Shown here: positions 29,949-37,493 of the stretch, in pieces
Layout of the letters: each line of letters opens with the position of its first letter
Numbering within the stretch: position 1 is the stretch's first letter
Source: Azoarcus sp.
GTDB taxonomy: Bacteria; Pseudomonadota; Gammaproteobacteria; Burkholderiales; Rhodocyclaceae
Assembly: GCA_020725025.1 (NCBI GenBank)
Contig: DYFV01000003.1
Coordinates: 1 to 64,000 of the forward strand
DNA length: 64,000 bases
Reading direction: 5' to 3'
Notes under the pieces: model-generated
Database searches by the model: none
What the model was told of the DNA's origin: nothing
What the model saw: the letters and a program-made list of their open reading frames with translations, nothing else
Position numbers and translations under genes: made by a program

Positions 29949-31219
29949 CGCGGCACCTCCCCGTCGCGACGGAGGCGCTGCGCGATCCCATTGGCCACCT
30001 CGGCCACCGTGGGCAGGGTGTCGGCGTAGAGCGGCGCGAGCGGCACCACCACGCCGCCGTCGGCGCGGAAGAGGTGGCCGGCCGACCCGATGCCGGGGGT
30101 GGACACCGGGATGAAGACGCCCGCCTCCGTGCCGGCGAGATCGGGATGACCCAGCACCACCCGCGGCAGCTGCGCCGCCGGCGGTGCCGGTTCGGGCCCG
30201 AAGCTCGACACCCACAGCAGCGCGTCCACCGCGCCGTCGGCGAGAAGCCGCTCGGTGGCGTAGCGCTCCGGATCGTGGGCGAGTCCGCGCGGATGGACGC
30301 CGGTACGAAGCGGCAGCCCCGACAGCCAGGTGAGCACCTGGTTGGCGGTGTAGCCGCCGTCCCCGCCGCCGCAGCAGAAGGCGGCGGCGCGGGTGCTGCG
30401 GTTGAGGGTATTCACCAGGCGCTGGACGAGCTCGGCGAAGAGCGCGCCGTGGGCCGGCAGGCGCCCCGACTCCCACACCACCACGGCGTAGCGCGCGGCC
30501 AGCATGCGGGCGGCGAGCGCCTCCAGCTCCGGCGGCACCGCCCGCGCGGCGCGTCCGGCCACGCGGGCCGCGAGCAGCGCCAGGGTGTCGAAGAGATCGC
30601 CGGCGAGCGCGACCTCCTCGGTCGCGCAGCCCTCGAGCCCCTCGCCCGTGGCCGCCGCGGCGCCGACGAACACCACCTGCCTGCCGGCCGGCGCGTCCTC
30701 GGCGGGCGCGCAGCGGCGGAAGAACTCCGGGTAGTGCTCGGCCGGGTTGGTGCCGAGGCAAACCACCAGGTCGGCCCGGTTGCGGATCTCGGCGAGGGTC
30801 GTATAGAAGACGCCCCGGTCCTGCAGGGCGCGGGTGGAATGCATCAGCGCGTCGCCGCGGGCGTGGTCGAGGATCGCACCGCAGGCGTCGGCGAGCCGGT
30901 AGAGGGCACGCATGCCGGCCACGTCGGTGGCGAGGCCGGCGAAGAGCGGCTGACGGCTCGCGGCGAGGATGTCGGCAGCGGCGGCGAGCGCCGCCTCGGA
31001 CGAGACGGCGCGCCCGTCCACCGTCGGGACGGCGTGGGCGGGGCCGTCGCCGAAGCGGGCGAGGCCCTCGGCGGCCCTGGGGCAGCGGCTGTCGGCGAGC
31101 GCGAACCGCGGGCCCGGCAGCGGCGTGTAGCCGTCACAGAGCAGCGGACAGAAGGGGCAGGTCCAGGGCCGGTCCGCGCGAGCGGGACCGGCCCCGACAG
31201 GGACGGAGGCGGCAGTCAT
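29945..31219 (-). CDS. fhcB: Formyltransferase/hydrolase complex subunit B
   Basis: 424 aa, related to formylmethanofuran dehydrogenase subunit B, with the N-terminal CPFCPLLCDGY segment. In bacterial Fhc the subunit has lost its dehydrogenase cofactor role. First gene of the long leftward operon fhcB-A-D-C-fae2-pabB-HAD-decarboxylase-folE. The start is uncertain: ATG 31219 has a weak leader, while ATG 31240 (MVCRRPRM) lies behind AAGGGTGG. Two ACAAAGTGTCA direct repeats lie about 100 bp upstream. Confidence 0.9.
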   Translation of the reverse strand: MTAASVPVGAGPARADRPWTCPFCPLLCDGYTPLPGPRFALADSRCPRAAEGLARFGDGPAHAVPTVDGRAVSSEAALAAAADILAASRQPLFAGLATDVAGMRALYRLADACGAILDHARGDALMHSTRALQDRGVFYTTLAEIRNRADLVVCLGTNPAEHYPEFFRRCAPAEDAPAGRQVVFVGAAAATGEGLEGCATEEVALAGDLFDTLALLAARVAGRAARAVPPELEALAARMLAARYAVVVWESGRLPAHGALFAELVQRLVNTLNRSTRAAAFCCGGGDGGYTANQVLTWLSGLPLRTGVHPRGLAHDPERYATERLLADGAVDALLWVSSFGPEPAPPAAQLPRVVLGHPDLAGTEAGVFIPVSTPGIGSAGHLFRADGGVVVPLAPLYADTLPTVAEVANGIAQRLRRDGEVPR

Positions 31220-31314
31220 GCGCGGTCTTCTGCAAACCATATGCCACCCTTGCGCAATCCGCACGCCGCGCGGGCTGCACCGCGGCCGGGCACGCCGCCC
31301 GCCGTGCGGCCTCA

Positions 31315-31359
31315 ACAAAGTGTCAGGGCCGGGTGCGGTCGGCGTGCCACAAAGTGTCA
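31315..31359. promoter_or_regulatory. Direct repeats ACAAAGTGTCA upstream of fhcB
   Basis: Identical 11-mers at 31315-31325 and 31349-31359, 34 bp apart, in the region shared with the divergent beta-propeller gene. A related ACAGAGTGT occurs at 57613 upstream of the mptG/mtdB/mch operon. Candidate activator or repressor sites. Confidence 0.5.
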
Positions 31360-31470
31360 CCGCAGCGGCGCGCCGCGTCCCGCTCGCGCGCCGCATTCGA
31401 CCTTGGCATGGATCCTGATTAGAGGCTTGCCGGTACGTCTTCCCGCGACCGATCGCCACGGAGAAAACGC

Positions 31471-32478
31471 ATGTCCCTCGCCCGCCCGCAGTCCCCCGTC
31501 CCGCGCCTGATCGCCGGCCTCGCGCTCGGGTTCGCGTGGACGGCCGCGGCGGCGGGCACCCTCGCCTTCATCACCAACCAGGGCTCCCACGACGTCAGCG
31601 TGATCGACGCCGCGACGCTGAAAGCCTCGGCGCGCCCCGTGGTGGGCCGCTCCCCGGCCGGCATCGCGGTGAGCGCCGCAGCCGGCAAGGCCTTCGTGAG
31701 CAACCCGGACAGCGCCACGGTGAGCGTGATCGACCTCGCCTCCCGCGCAACGGTCGCGACCCTGCCCATCGACGGCACGCCGGTGGGCGTCGCCGTCTCG
31801 CCCGACGGCGACCGGCTCTACGTCGCCGACTGGACCGGCAACCGCCTGCTCGCCTACGCCACCGACGACCTCGCGCCGCTGGGAAGCGTTGCGGTCGGCA
31901 CCGCGCCGGCCGGTGTCGCAGTGGCCCCCGACGGCGCCACGGTCTTCGTAGCGAACCGCGACGACGACAACCTCAGCGCCATCGACGCCCGCCGCCTCGT
32001 GGTGACGGCCACCCTCCCCGCCGGCCGGCATCCCTTCGCCGTCGGGATGAGCCCCTCGGGCCATCACCTGCTCGCGGCCAACGTCTACGGCGACGATGTC
32101 AGCGTGATCGACCCGGCCACCGGCCGGCTGCTCGCGACCCTGCCGGTGGGCATGGCACCCTACGGCATCGCCTTCGATCCGGAAGGCCGGCGTGCCTTCG
32201 TCACCAACCAGCAGGCCGAGAGCCTCACCGTCCTCGACCTGGAGCGCCTGGCCGTGGCGGCCACCTGGCCCACCGCCGAGTACCCGGAGGGCATCGCCTA
32301 CGAGCCCGCCGGAAACGGCGGACGGCTGTGGGTGGTGAGCTGGATGGAGGACCGGGTGCAGCTGCACGACGCGGCCTCCGGCAAGACGCTCGCCAGCGTG
32401 CCGGTGGGACGCAACCCGCGCGCCTTCGGCGCCTTTCTCGCACTCGGTGCGGACAATGAACCCGCGGTGCCCAGGTAG
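31471..32478 (+). CDS. PQQ-catabolism-associated YVTN beta-propeller protein
   Basis: 335 aa exported protein (leader to about 28) with seven YVTN-type repeats, for example FITNQGSHDVSVIDAATL, FVSNPDSATVSVIDLAS and LYVADWTGNRLLAY; each blade ends with a GxxPxGVAV-like turn. This family accompanies PQQ-dependent catabolism genes; function unproven, perhaps assembly or protection of the dehydrogenase. Its TAG stop is part of an intergenic repeat (32475-32565), so the repeat may have truncated or capped the gene. It is followed by the MxaD-like gene. Confidence 0.88.
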   Translation: MSLARPQSPVPRLIAGLALGFAWTAAAAGTLAFITNQGSHDVSVIDAATLKASARPVVGRSPAGIAVSAAAGKAFVSNPDSATVSVIDLASRATVATLPIDGTPVGVAVSPDGDRLYVADWTGNRLLAYATDDLAPLGSVAVGTAPAGVAVAPDGATVFVANRDDDNLSAIDARRLVVTATLPAGRHPFAVGMSPSGHHLLAANVYGDDVSVIDPATGRLLATLPVGMAPYGIAFDPEGRRAFVTNQQAESLTVLDLERLAVAATWPTAEYPEGIAYEPAGNGGRLWVVSWMEDRVQLHDAASGKTLASVPVGRNPRAFGAFLALGADNEPAVPR

Positions 32479-32565
32479 CCCGGATGGGGTGCAACGGAAT
32501 CCGGGAGCGGCGGCGAAACACCGACCGCCCGCCCTGGATTCGGCCGGGGCTCCATCCAGGCTACG
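32475..32565. repeat. Full-length palindromic repeat, GTAGCCCGGATGG type, copy 3
   Basis: Left end GTAGCCCGGATGGGG and right end GGGCTCCATCCAGGCTAC form a long inverted repeat of about 91 bp, the most complete copy in the window. The propeller gene stop codon TAG (32476-32478) is the second to fourth base of the element. Confidence 0.75.
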
Positions 32566-32619
32566 CAATCGTGCCGCGGCGAAACACCTTGCCACTCACC
32601 AACCTGGAGACCGACCCAG

Positions 32620-33144
32620 ATGTCCCGAAAACTGATCCTCGCCACCCTGCTCTGCACCGTCACGGCCACCGCCTGGGCCCACGGGCCGACCCGCCAGAAA
32701 GTCACCGAGAGCGTCACCGTGAGCGCGAGCCCCGACGCCGTGTGGAAGCACATCGGCGACTTCGCTGCGCTGCATGCCTGGCATCCGGCGGTGGAATCCT
32801 CCGAGACGACCGCGGGCAGCCAGCCGGGATCGATCCGCACGCTGCAGCTCAAGGGCGGCGGCACCATCGTGGAGGAGCTCACCCGCCATTCGGCCGAAGA
32901 CCGCCGCCTCGCCTACAAGATGAAGGATCCGGGGCCGGTGCCGGTCACGAACTACAGCTCCACCCTGAGCGTCGCGCCGGGCGCCGACGGGACAAGCGTG
33001 GTCGAGTGGCGCGGCGCGTTCTACCGCGGCGACCCCAACAACAACCCGCCGCCGGAGAAGAACGACGACGCGGCCATCGCCGCGGTCACCGGCATCTACA
33101 AGACCGGCCTGGAGCACCTCAAGAAGCTGGTGGAGGCGAAGTAG
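32620..33144 (+). CDS. Periplasmic SRPBCC (MxaD-like) protein
   Basis: 174 aa with signal peptide ending TAWA and an SRPBCC/START-type polyketide-cyclase fold (VSASPDAVWKHIGDFAALHAWHPAVESS). MxaD of methylotrophs has the same architecture and assists electron transfer between methanol dehydrogenase and its cytochrome. Here it lies between two sets of quinoprotein accessory genes and is convergent with the SoxYZ-like gene. Assigned MxaD-like by fold, export and context, not by close identity. Confidence 0.78.
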   Translation: MSRKLILATLLCTVTATAWAHGPTRQKVTESVTVSASPDAVWKHIGDFAALHAWHPAVESSETTAGSQPGSIRTLQLKGGGTIVEELTRHSAEDRRLAYKMKDPGPVPVTNYSSTLSVAPGADGTSVVEWRGAFYRGDPNNNPPPEKNDDAAIAAVTGIYKTGLEHLKKLVEAK

Positions 33145-33180
33145 AGCGGGAACGGAGCCGCGCGCGGCGCGGCCCGCCCC

Positions 33181-33999
33181 TTACGACGCGCCCTTCCCTG
33201 CCACCTCGGTGCGGGCGGTGAACTCGAGCCCTTCGGTGTCCACCACCCGCGCCTCGAGCGCGCCCCCGTCGGCGGGCAGGAAGCGGAACACGAAATCCGG
33301 GTTCTCGCTGATCGCGAAGCTGAGATCCGCCTCCAGCACCGGCTTTCCACGGTAGCGGACGGAGACCTCCCTCACGAAGTGCGCCTTGGCGTAGAGCCGA
33401 CTGATCTGGTCCATCACCAGCCCCGAGCTGTTGGGGTGGCGGATCATGAGGCGGGCGCGCCGCGGCACCTCGCCGATGTCCTCGCCGACCCGCAGCCGCA
33501 TCTGGCCCAGGTTGGCCGCCGCGGCGGCCGGGTCCTTGCCGGCCGGCGCCGAGCAGCCGCCGGACGCCTTCACGAAGCGGCTCGCCATGTGGAGCGAGCC
33601 GTCCTCCAGCTCGGCGATGGCGCGGATGTAGGTGTATTGCTCGACCCGTACCCGGGTCTCCACCTCGGCACGCCCGCTCTCCGGCGTGAAGCGGAACACC
33701 GCCGCCACCGGCGTCGGATTGCGGTCGATCACCAGGTACATGGTCTTCACGTAGCGCGCCGGCGACTGGTCGAACGGGCTGCGCAGGGCGATCGGCACGA
33801 CGGCCGCGTCCGCAGCGCGCGGCGGCGCCTCGAGCACCGGCAGCGCCGCGCCCTCGGTGGCGATGATGCGGTCGCCGAAGAGCAAGGTCCTCAGGGCGTC
33901 CCACTCGGGGGTGGGCATTGCCTCCTCGGCATGGGCCGCTCGAAGCAGCGAGGCGGGCACGACGGCCGCGCCGGCAAGAAGGAACTGTCTGCGTCGCAT
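33181..33999 (-). CDS. Quinoprotein-associated SoxYZ-like carrier, copy 2
   Basis: 272 aa, N-terminus MRRRQFLLAGAAVVPAS looks like a Tat signal. As in copy 1, the sole Cys (Cys149) is in a Gly-Gly-Cys motif (KASGGCSAP), and a SoxZ-like half follows (RRARLMIRHPNSSGLVMDQ). GGGAGGAGTGACC precedes the ATG. It follows the type 2 metallohydrolase on the same strand with only 2 nt between. The cargo on the thiol is unknown. It belongs to the xoxFGJ-led leftward row. Confidence 0.83.
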   Translation of the reverse strand: MRRRQFLLAGAAVVPASLLRAAHAEEAMPTPEWDALRTLLFGDRIIATEGAALPVLEAPPRAADAAVVPIALRSPFDQSPARYVKTMYLVIDRNPTPVAAVFRFTPESGRAEVETRVRVEQYTYIRAIAELEDGSLHMASRFVKASGGCSAPAGKDPAAAAANLGQMRLRVGEDIGEVPRRARLMIRHPNSSGLVMDQISRLYAKAHFVREVSVRYRGKPVLEADLSFAISENPDFVFRFLPADGGALEARVVDTEGLEFTARTEVAGKGAS

Positions 34000-34001
34000 G
34001 G

Positions 34002-34994
34002 TCACTCCTCCCATTCCAGCTCCACGTAGGCGGCCGTCAGGTTGCGCCGGTGGGTGACTTCGGCCAGGGTCCAGCCGGCGGCCAGCTGCGGGTCGGCACC
34101 TTCCACGGTTTCGACCAGGGTCCGGCCACGGGCGATCGCCGCGCGGACTTCCCCCGCGAGCCCGGAGAGATAGCGCTCCATCGGATCGAGCGCCGCCGGC
34201 CAGGGCAGGCCGAGCTCGCCGTGGCCGGGAATCACGTGCCGTGCCGGGAGCTTGCGCAACTGCCCAAGCACGGCCAGCCAGCCGCGCAGGCTGCCGTCCA
34301 CCACCGGCAGGCGCTCCTCGAAGAGGAGATCGCCCAGCCACAGGGCGCCACTCGCCTCGTCGAACACGGTGAGGTCGTTGTCGGTGTGGGCCGTCGGCCA
34401 GGACCGAAGCCGCAGCGTTCGCCCGCCCAGATCCAGGGACATCTCGCCGTCCACCAGCAGGTCCGGCACCACCAGCCGCAGCTCGCGGAAAGCCGCCGCC
34501 GCGTTCGGGCCGTTGCACGCGCACTCGGTCCCCGCCGCCGCGGCTGCGGCCGACAGGTAAAGGTTGGTACGCACCGCCATCGCCGCAGGCAGCCGGGCGC
34601 TCCCCACGAAACGCACGGCGCCGCCCGAATCGGCGAAGGCGCCGTTGCCCAGGACGTGATCCGGATGCATGTGGGTGTTGATGACGTAGCAGACGGGCCG
34701 CTCGGTGCGCCGGCGGATCGCCGCGGCGAGCGCCTGCCCGACGGAGAGGCTGCCCCCCGTGTCGATCACCGCCACGCAGCGCTCGCCCACGACGAAGCCG
34801 ATGTTGGCGATGTCGCCGGCGTTGTCCGGCGCGCTCTCCTCGTGCCGGCCCTGGTGGACGAAGACGCCCGGCGCGGTCTCGGTCATGGGCAGCGGGTCGA
34901 CCGCTTCGGCGACGGCCGCAGCGGCGAGGCCCGCGACCGCCGCCAAGAGGCGGGTCAGCCCGAAAAGCGAGGCAGCAAACCCGTTCCGATCCAC
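34002..34994 (-). CDS. Quinoprotein relay system zinc metallohydrolase, type 2
   Basis: 330 aa, metallo-beta-lactamase fold, exported (hydrophobic leader to about 31). Zinc motifs NTHMHPDHVLGN, PTAHTDND, WLGDLLF and IPGHGE are complete. It differs from the type 1 enzyme at 17831 in the middle insertion with two Cys (GTECACNG). GTG start with GGAG ahead. It pairs with the SoxYZ-like carrier downstream, as in the other locus, suggesting a shared but unknown thiol-carrier chemistry that supports quinoproteins. Confidence 0.84.
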   Translation of the reverse strand: MDRNGFAASLFGLTRLLAAVAGLAAAAVAEAVDPLPMTETAPGVFVHQGRHEESAPDNAGDIANIGFVVGERCVAVIDTGGSLSVGQALAAAIRRRTERPVCYVINTHMHPDHVLGNGAFADSGGAVRFVGSARLPAAMAVRTNLYLSAAAAAAGTECACNGPNAAAAFRELRLVVPDLLVDGEMSLDLGGRTLRLRSWPTAHTDNDLTVFDEASGALWLGDLLFEERLPVVDGSLRGWLAVLGQLRKLPARHVIPGHGELGLPWPAALDPMERYLSGLAGEVRAAIARGRTLVETVEGADPQLAAGWTLAEVTHRRNLTAAYVELEWEE

Positions 34995-35013
34995 CGCCGC
35001 AGCGCTCCGGCCG

Positions 35014-35349
35014 TCACAAGGCGCAGGACTTGCGCGCCTCGGCCTGCATCTTGCGGAAACGGAAGGCCAGGTCCTTTCCGCCGCCGTAACCGCGCATCAC
35101 CTCGCCGCGCTCGCCGCCGATGCTGAACGCGTTGGCGAGCGTCGAGTACTCCACGTACTCGTCGTAGGTGAGCTTGGTAGCGATCGCGTCGATCACGCAG
35201 GAGCACTTGTAGATGTTCTCGCGTTCGGAGCCCTTGGCATCGCGCGCGCAGCCGAGCACGTACTCGACGCGATCGATGGTGGGATACTCGTGGGCGACCG
35301 CCCCCAGGGGCAACAGGGTGGCGGCGAGCAGGAGCAAGCTTCGGATCAC
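35014..35349 (-). CDS. Small exported Cys-containing protein, unknown
   Basis: 111 aa, GTG start behind AGGAGAACGAAC. Signal peptide to about 19 (LLLLAATLLPLGAVAH). Four Cys in the mature part (VLGCARD, YKCSCVID, KSCAL) could form two disulfides. Mature region is otherwise charged and helical. It lies between xoxJ-side genes and the metallohydrolase with short gaps, so it belongs to the quinoprotein accessory row. I do not recognise the family. Confidence 0.72.
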   Translation of the reverse strand: MIRSLLLLAATLLPLGAVAHEYPTIDRVEYVLGCARDAKGSERENIYKCSCVIDAIATKLTYDEYVEYSTLANAFSIGGERGEVMRGYGGGKDLAFRFRKMQAEARKSCAL

Positions 35350-35359
35350 GTTCGTTCTC

Positions 35360-36052
35360 CTATCGTGCTGTGACGGCGGCGCGAGGCCGCGCATCCAGCG
35401 GCGCGCGCAAGGTGAGGACCTCTTCGACGAGGGGCGAAGCGCCGCCTGCGGGGTCGTCCACCACCGTCCGCAGCTGGTACACGCCGCCGGGCACCTGCGG
35501 CGCCAGGGTGAAGATGTAAGCCTTGCCCGCCTTTCCCCGGAAGCGCGCCTGCAGGGGATCGTCGGCATAGGGCCGGAAGAGCACCTCGGTGGCCGGCAGC
35601 AGACCGCCGCCGTAAGGGACGGTGACGCTGCGCAATTGGGCCTCATCGGCGAGCGCGAGGCGGATGCGGCGGCGGAAGTAGTTCTCCTGTCCGCCCAGCT
35701 CGCGGCGCATCGCGCGCACGTCGGCCTCGAGGAAGTGGAGGATGATGGGGTTGCCGTACGCCCGCTCCGCGTCGGGCAGCACCAGGCGGCGCTCCCCGTG
35801 CAGGTAATCGAGCGCCACGGTCCGCCCACGGGTGTCGTCGCCCCGGGCGGTGAGCGCCACCTCGTCGCGCACCTCCGCCTCGCCGGTGACCCGCCGCCGG
35901 TAGTCGTAATGCAGCGTGGTGCCGTCCGGGAGACCGTCGAGATGACGGTCGACGAATACCCGCTGCTCCGCGGGCGACATCTCGTCCGCGGCCCCTGCAG
36001 CCGGGCCCCCAAGGGCGAGTACCCCCAGCAACAGAGCCGTTGCCGTTCGCAT
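35360..36052 (-). CDS. Exported protein of the xox accessory row, unknown
   Basis: 230 aa with signal peptide ending AAGAAD. Mature part is a soluble beta-rich protein with segments such as DGTTLHYDYRRRVTGEAEVRDEVALTA and KAGKAYIFTLAPQVPGGVYQLRT (in part). No Cys, no haem, no catalytic motif seen. It starts 21 nt after the xoxJ stop. Likely periplasmic partner of the XoxF system; no function can be given. Confidence 0.72.
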   Translation of the reverse strand: MRTATALLLGVLALGGPAAGAADEMSPAEQRVFVDRHLDGLPDGTTLHYDYRRRVTGEAEVRDEVALTARGDDTRGRTVALDYLHGERRLVLPDAERAYGNPIILHFLEADVRAMRRELGGQENYFRRRIRLALADEAQLRSVTVPYGGGLLPATEVLFRPYADDPLQARFRGKAGKAYIFTLAPQVPGGVYQLRTVVDDPAGGASPLVEEVLTLRAPLDARPRAAVTAR

Positions 36053-36073
36053 GTCCGGTCGTCCGTCGCTCGT

Positions 36074-36991
36074 TCAGCGCGATGCCGGAGCCGCCGTCGC
36101 CACCGCGGCCGACGTCGCGGCTTGCGCCCGCGGCACCGGATCGGGGAGCAGCGGCACGCCGTGCTCGCGCAGGATGGCGTCGATCGCGTCGCGGTTACGG
36201 GCGATCAGTCCGTCGATCTGCGCCTTCCACGCCTTCTCGCCGAAACGCACCCCCATCGCCATCGCGTAGTCGAACTTCACGCCGGGCTCCGAGGCGAGGG
36301 GCACCACGCGCAGCGGCTTGTCCTTGGACTGGCGCGCGATGTAGCCGCCGATCGGCCCCCACACCACCGCCGCGTCGATCTTGCCCGCGGCCAGATCGCG
36401 GCCGATGACCTGAGCCGGTTGCTCGTCGGGGTCGGGGCTCATGCTCTTGTACGGCACCCCTGAATCCACGATGTCATGATGGGCCAGCCAGGCCGAAGCC
36501 GGGGAGCGATCGAAGACGCCGATGCGCAGCCCCCCCAGGGTCTCGCGCGGCAGGGCGAGGAAATCCTCGGGACGTTCGACGCCGGCCAGCGCCTCGGTGG
36601 GTGCAAAGACCAGCACGTAGGTCGAACGGTAATAGGGCGCGGTGGGCAGGACCTGGCCGTAATCGGCCGGTACGCCCATCACGATGTCGCAGGGGTAGTC
36701 CTCGCCGGGTACCTTGAAGCGCAGCGTGTTGCGGATGAAGCCGAGACGCTGCGGAAATTCGTAGGTCTCCACGGGCAGGCCGAGCTGAGCGGCGAAGAGC
36801 GCCGCGATCTTGTCCTCGAAGCCGTCTCCGCGGGCGTTGGTGAATGGCATGTTGCCGGGGTCCTTGCAGACGCGGAACGCCTTGCGCGGCGTATCGTCGT
36901 CCGCGGCGCCGGCAAGCGCGGTACCGCCGGCCAGCGCGAGCGCTGCGAGCAGCCGTGCGCCGTACCGGAGGGTGCTGGCGAGGGGCGCCAT
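36074..36991 (-). CDS. xoxJ: XoxJ-like periplasmic binding protein
   Basis: 305 aa, quinoprotein-associated substrate-binding-like family. Leader to about 28, then FRVCKDPGNMPFTNARGDGFEDKIAALFAAQLGLPV (outline), the characteristic opening of XoxJ/MoxJ. The Cys in RVCKDPGNMP is conserved in the family. XoxJ proteins are thought to assist activation of XoxF rather than transport, and no transporter genes are near. Order xoxF-xoxG-xoxJ on one strand supports the call. Confidence 0.9.
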   Translation of the reverse strand: MAPLASTLRYGARLLAALALAGGTALAGAADDDTPRKAFRVCKDPGNMPFTNARGDGFEDKIAALFAAQLGLPVETYEFPQRLGFIRNTLRFKVPGEDYPCDIVMGVPADYGQVLPTAPYYRSTYVLVFAPTEALAGVERPEDFLALPRETLGGLRIGVFDRSPASAWLAHHDIVDSGVPYKSMSPDPDEQPAQVIGRDLAAGKIDAAVVWGPIGGYIARQSKDKPLRVVPLASEPGVKFDYAMAMGVRFGEKAWKAQIDGLIARNRDAIDAILREHGVPLLPDPVPRAQAATSAAVATAAPASR

Positions 36992-36993
36992 GG

Positions 36994-37401
36994 TTATTTC
37001 TCCAGTTGAACCTTCGCCCGGGTGATCGCTCCGTCCGAGCGCCCTTTCAGATAGGCGTAGAGCTGGTCGATGTGCTCACGGACCTTGTTGTTCTGTCCGA
37101 AGCTGGGCATGCCCTTGTCGAGGCGTCCGTTCAGCACGGTGGCCTTGAACTCCTCCGGCGTGAGGACCTTCAGCGATTCGATCAGCGACGGACCCACCAT
37201 GCCTTCCTGGTTGGGGCCGTGACAGCGGTCGCAGGCCGCGGCGCGCCAGGTGCGAAAGCCCTCCATGGTGAACGCGTCGACCTTGTAGCCGTCCTTCACC
37301 GTGTAGGGCGCCTTGCCGGCACCGTTGTCGCTCAGGGCGGTCGCCGGGATCGCCACGCTCGCCATCAGGGCTGCCAGGGACCAGTAGAAAACGCCTTTCA
37401 T
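36994..37401 (-). CDS. xoxG: XoxG cytochrome c
   Basis: 135 aa with signal peptide ending ATAL. Single haem motif CDRCHG (about 57-62) and axial Met in DKGMPSFGQN. It is the expected electron acceptor of XoxF and lies directly downstream of it. CGGAGGAGACACTCG precedes the ATG. A 20-bp hairpin in the xoxF-xoxG gap may set its lower expression. Confidence 0.9.
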   Translation of the reverse strand: MKGVFYWSLAALMASVAIPATALSDNGAGKAPYTVKDGYKVDAFTMEGFRTWRAAACDRCHGPNQEGMVGPSLIESLKVLTPEEFKATVLNGRLDKGMPSFGQNNKVREHIDQLYAYLKGRSDGAITRAKVQLEK

Positions 37402-37443
37402 CGAGTGTCTCCTCCGTGTTCGGATGGTTTTTGGTTGTGATGT

Positions 37444-37486
37444 GCGGTCCGGCGTTCCGGGCGCTCCGCCCGGAACGTCGGACCGC
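37444..37486 (-). promoter_or_regulatory. 20-bp intercistronic hairpin between xoxF and xoxG
   Basis: Arms 37444-37463 and 37467-37486 pair over 20 bp with one G-U pair and a 3-nt loop. It has no T tract, so it is not a typical terminator. It begins 8 nt past the xoxF stop and may protect the xoxF message end and lower xoxG output. Confidence 0.75.
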
Positions 37487-37493
37487 CGAGCCC

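Noticed and set aside
31404-31430. TGGCAT ... TTGC resembling a sigma-54 promoter before the beta-propeller gene
   Set aside because: The two elements are 17 nt apart instead of 5.
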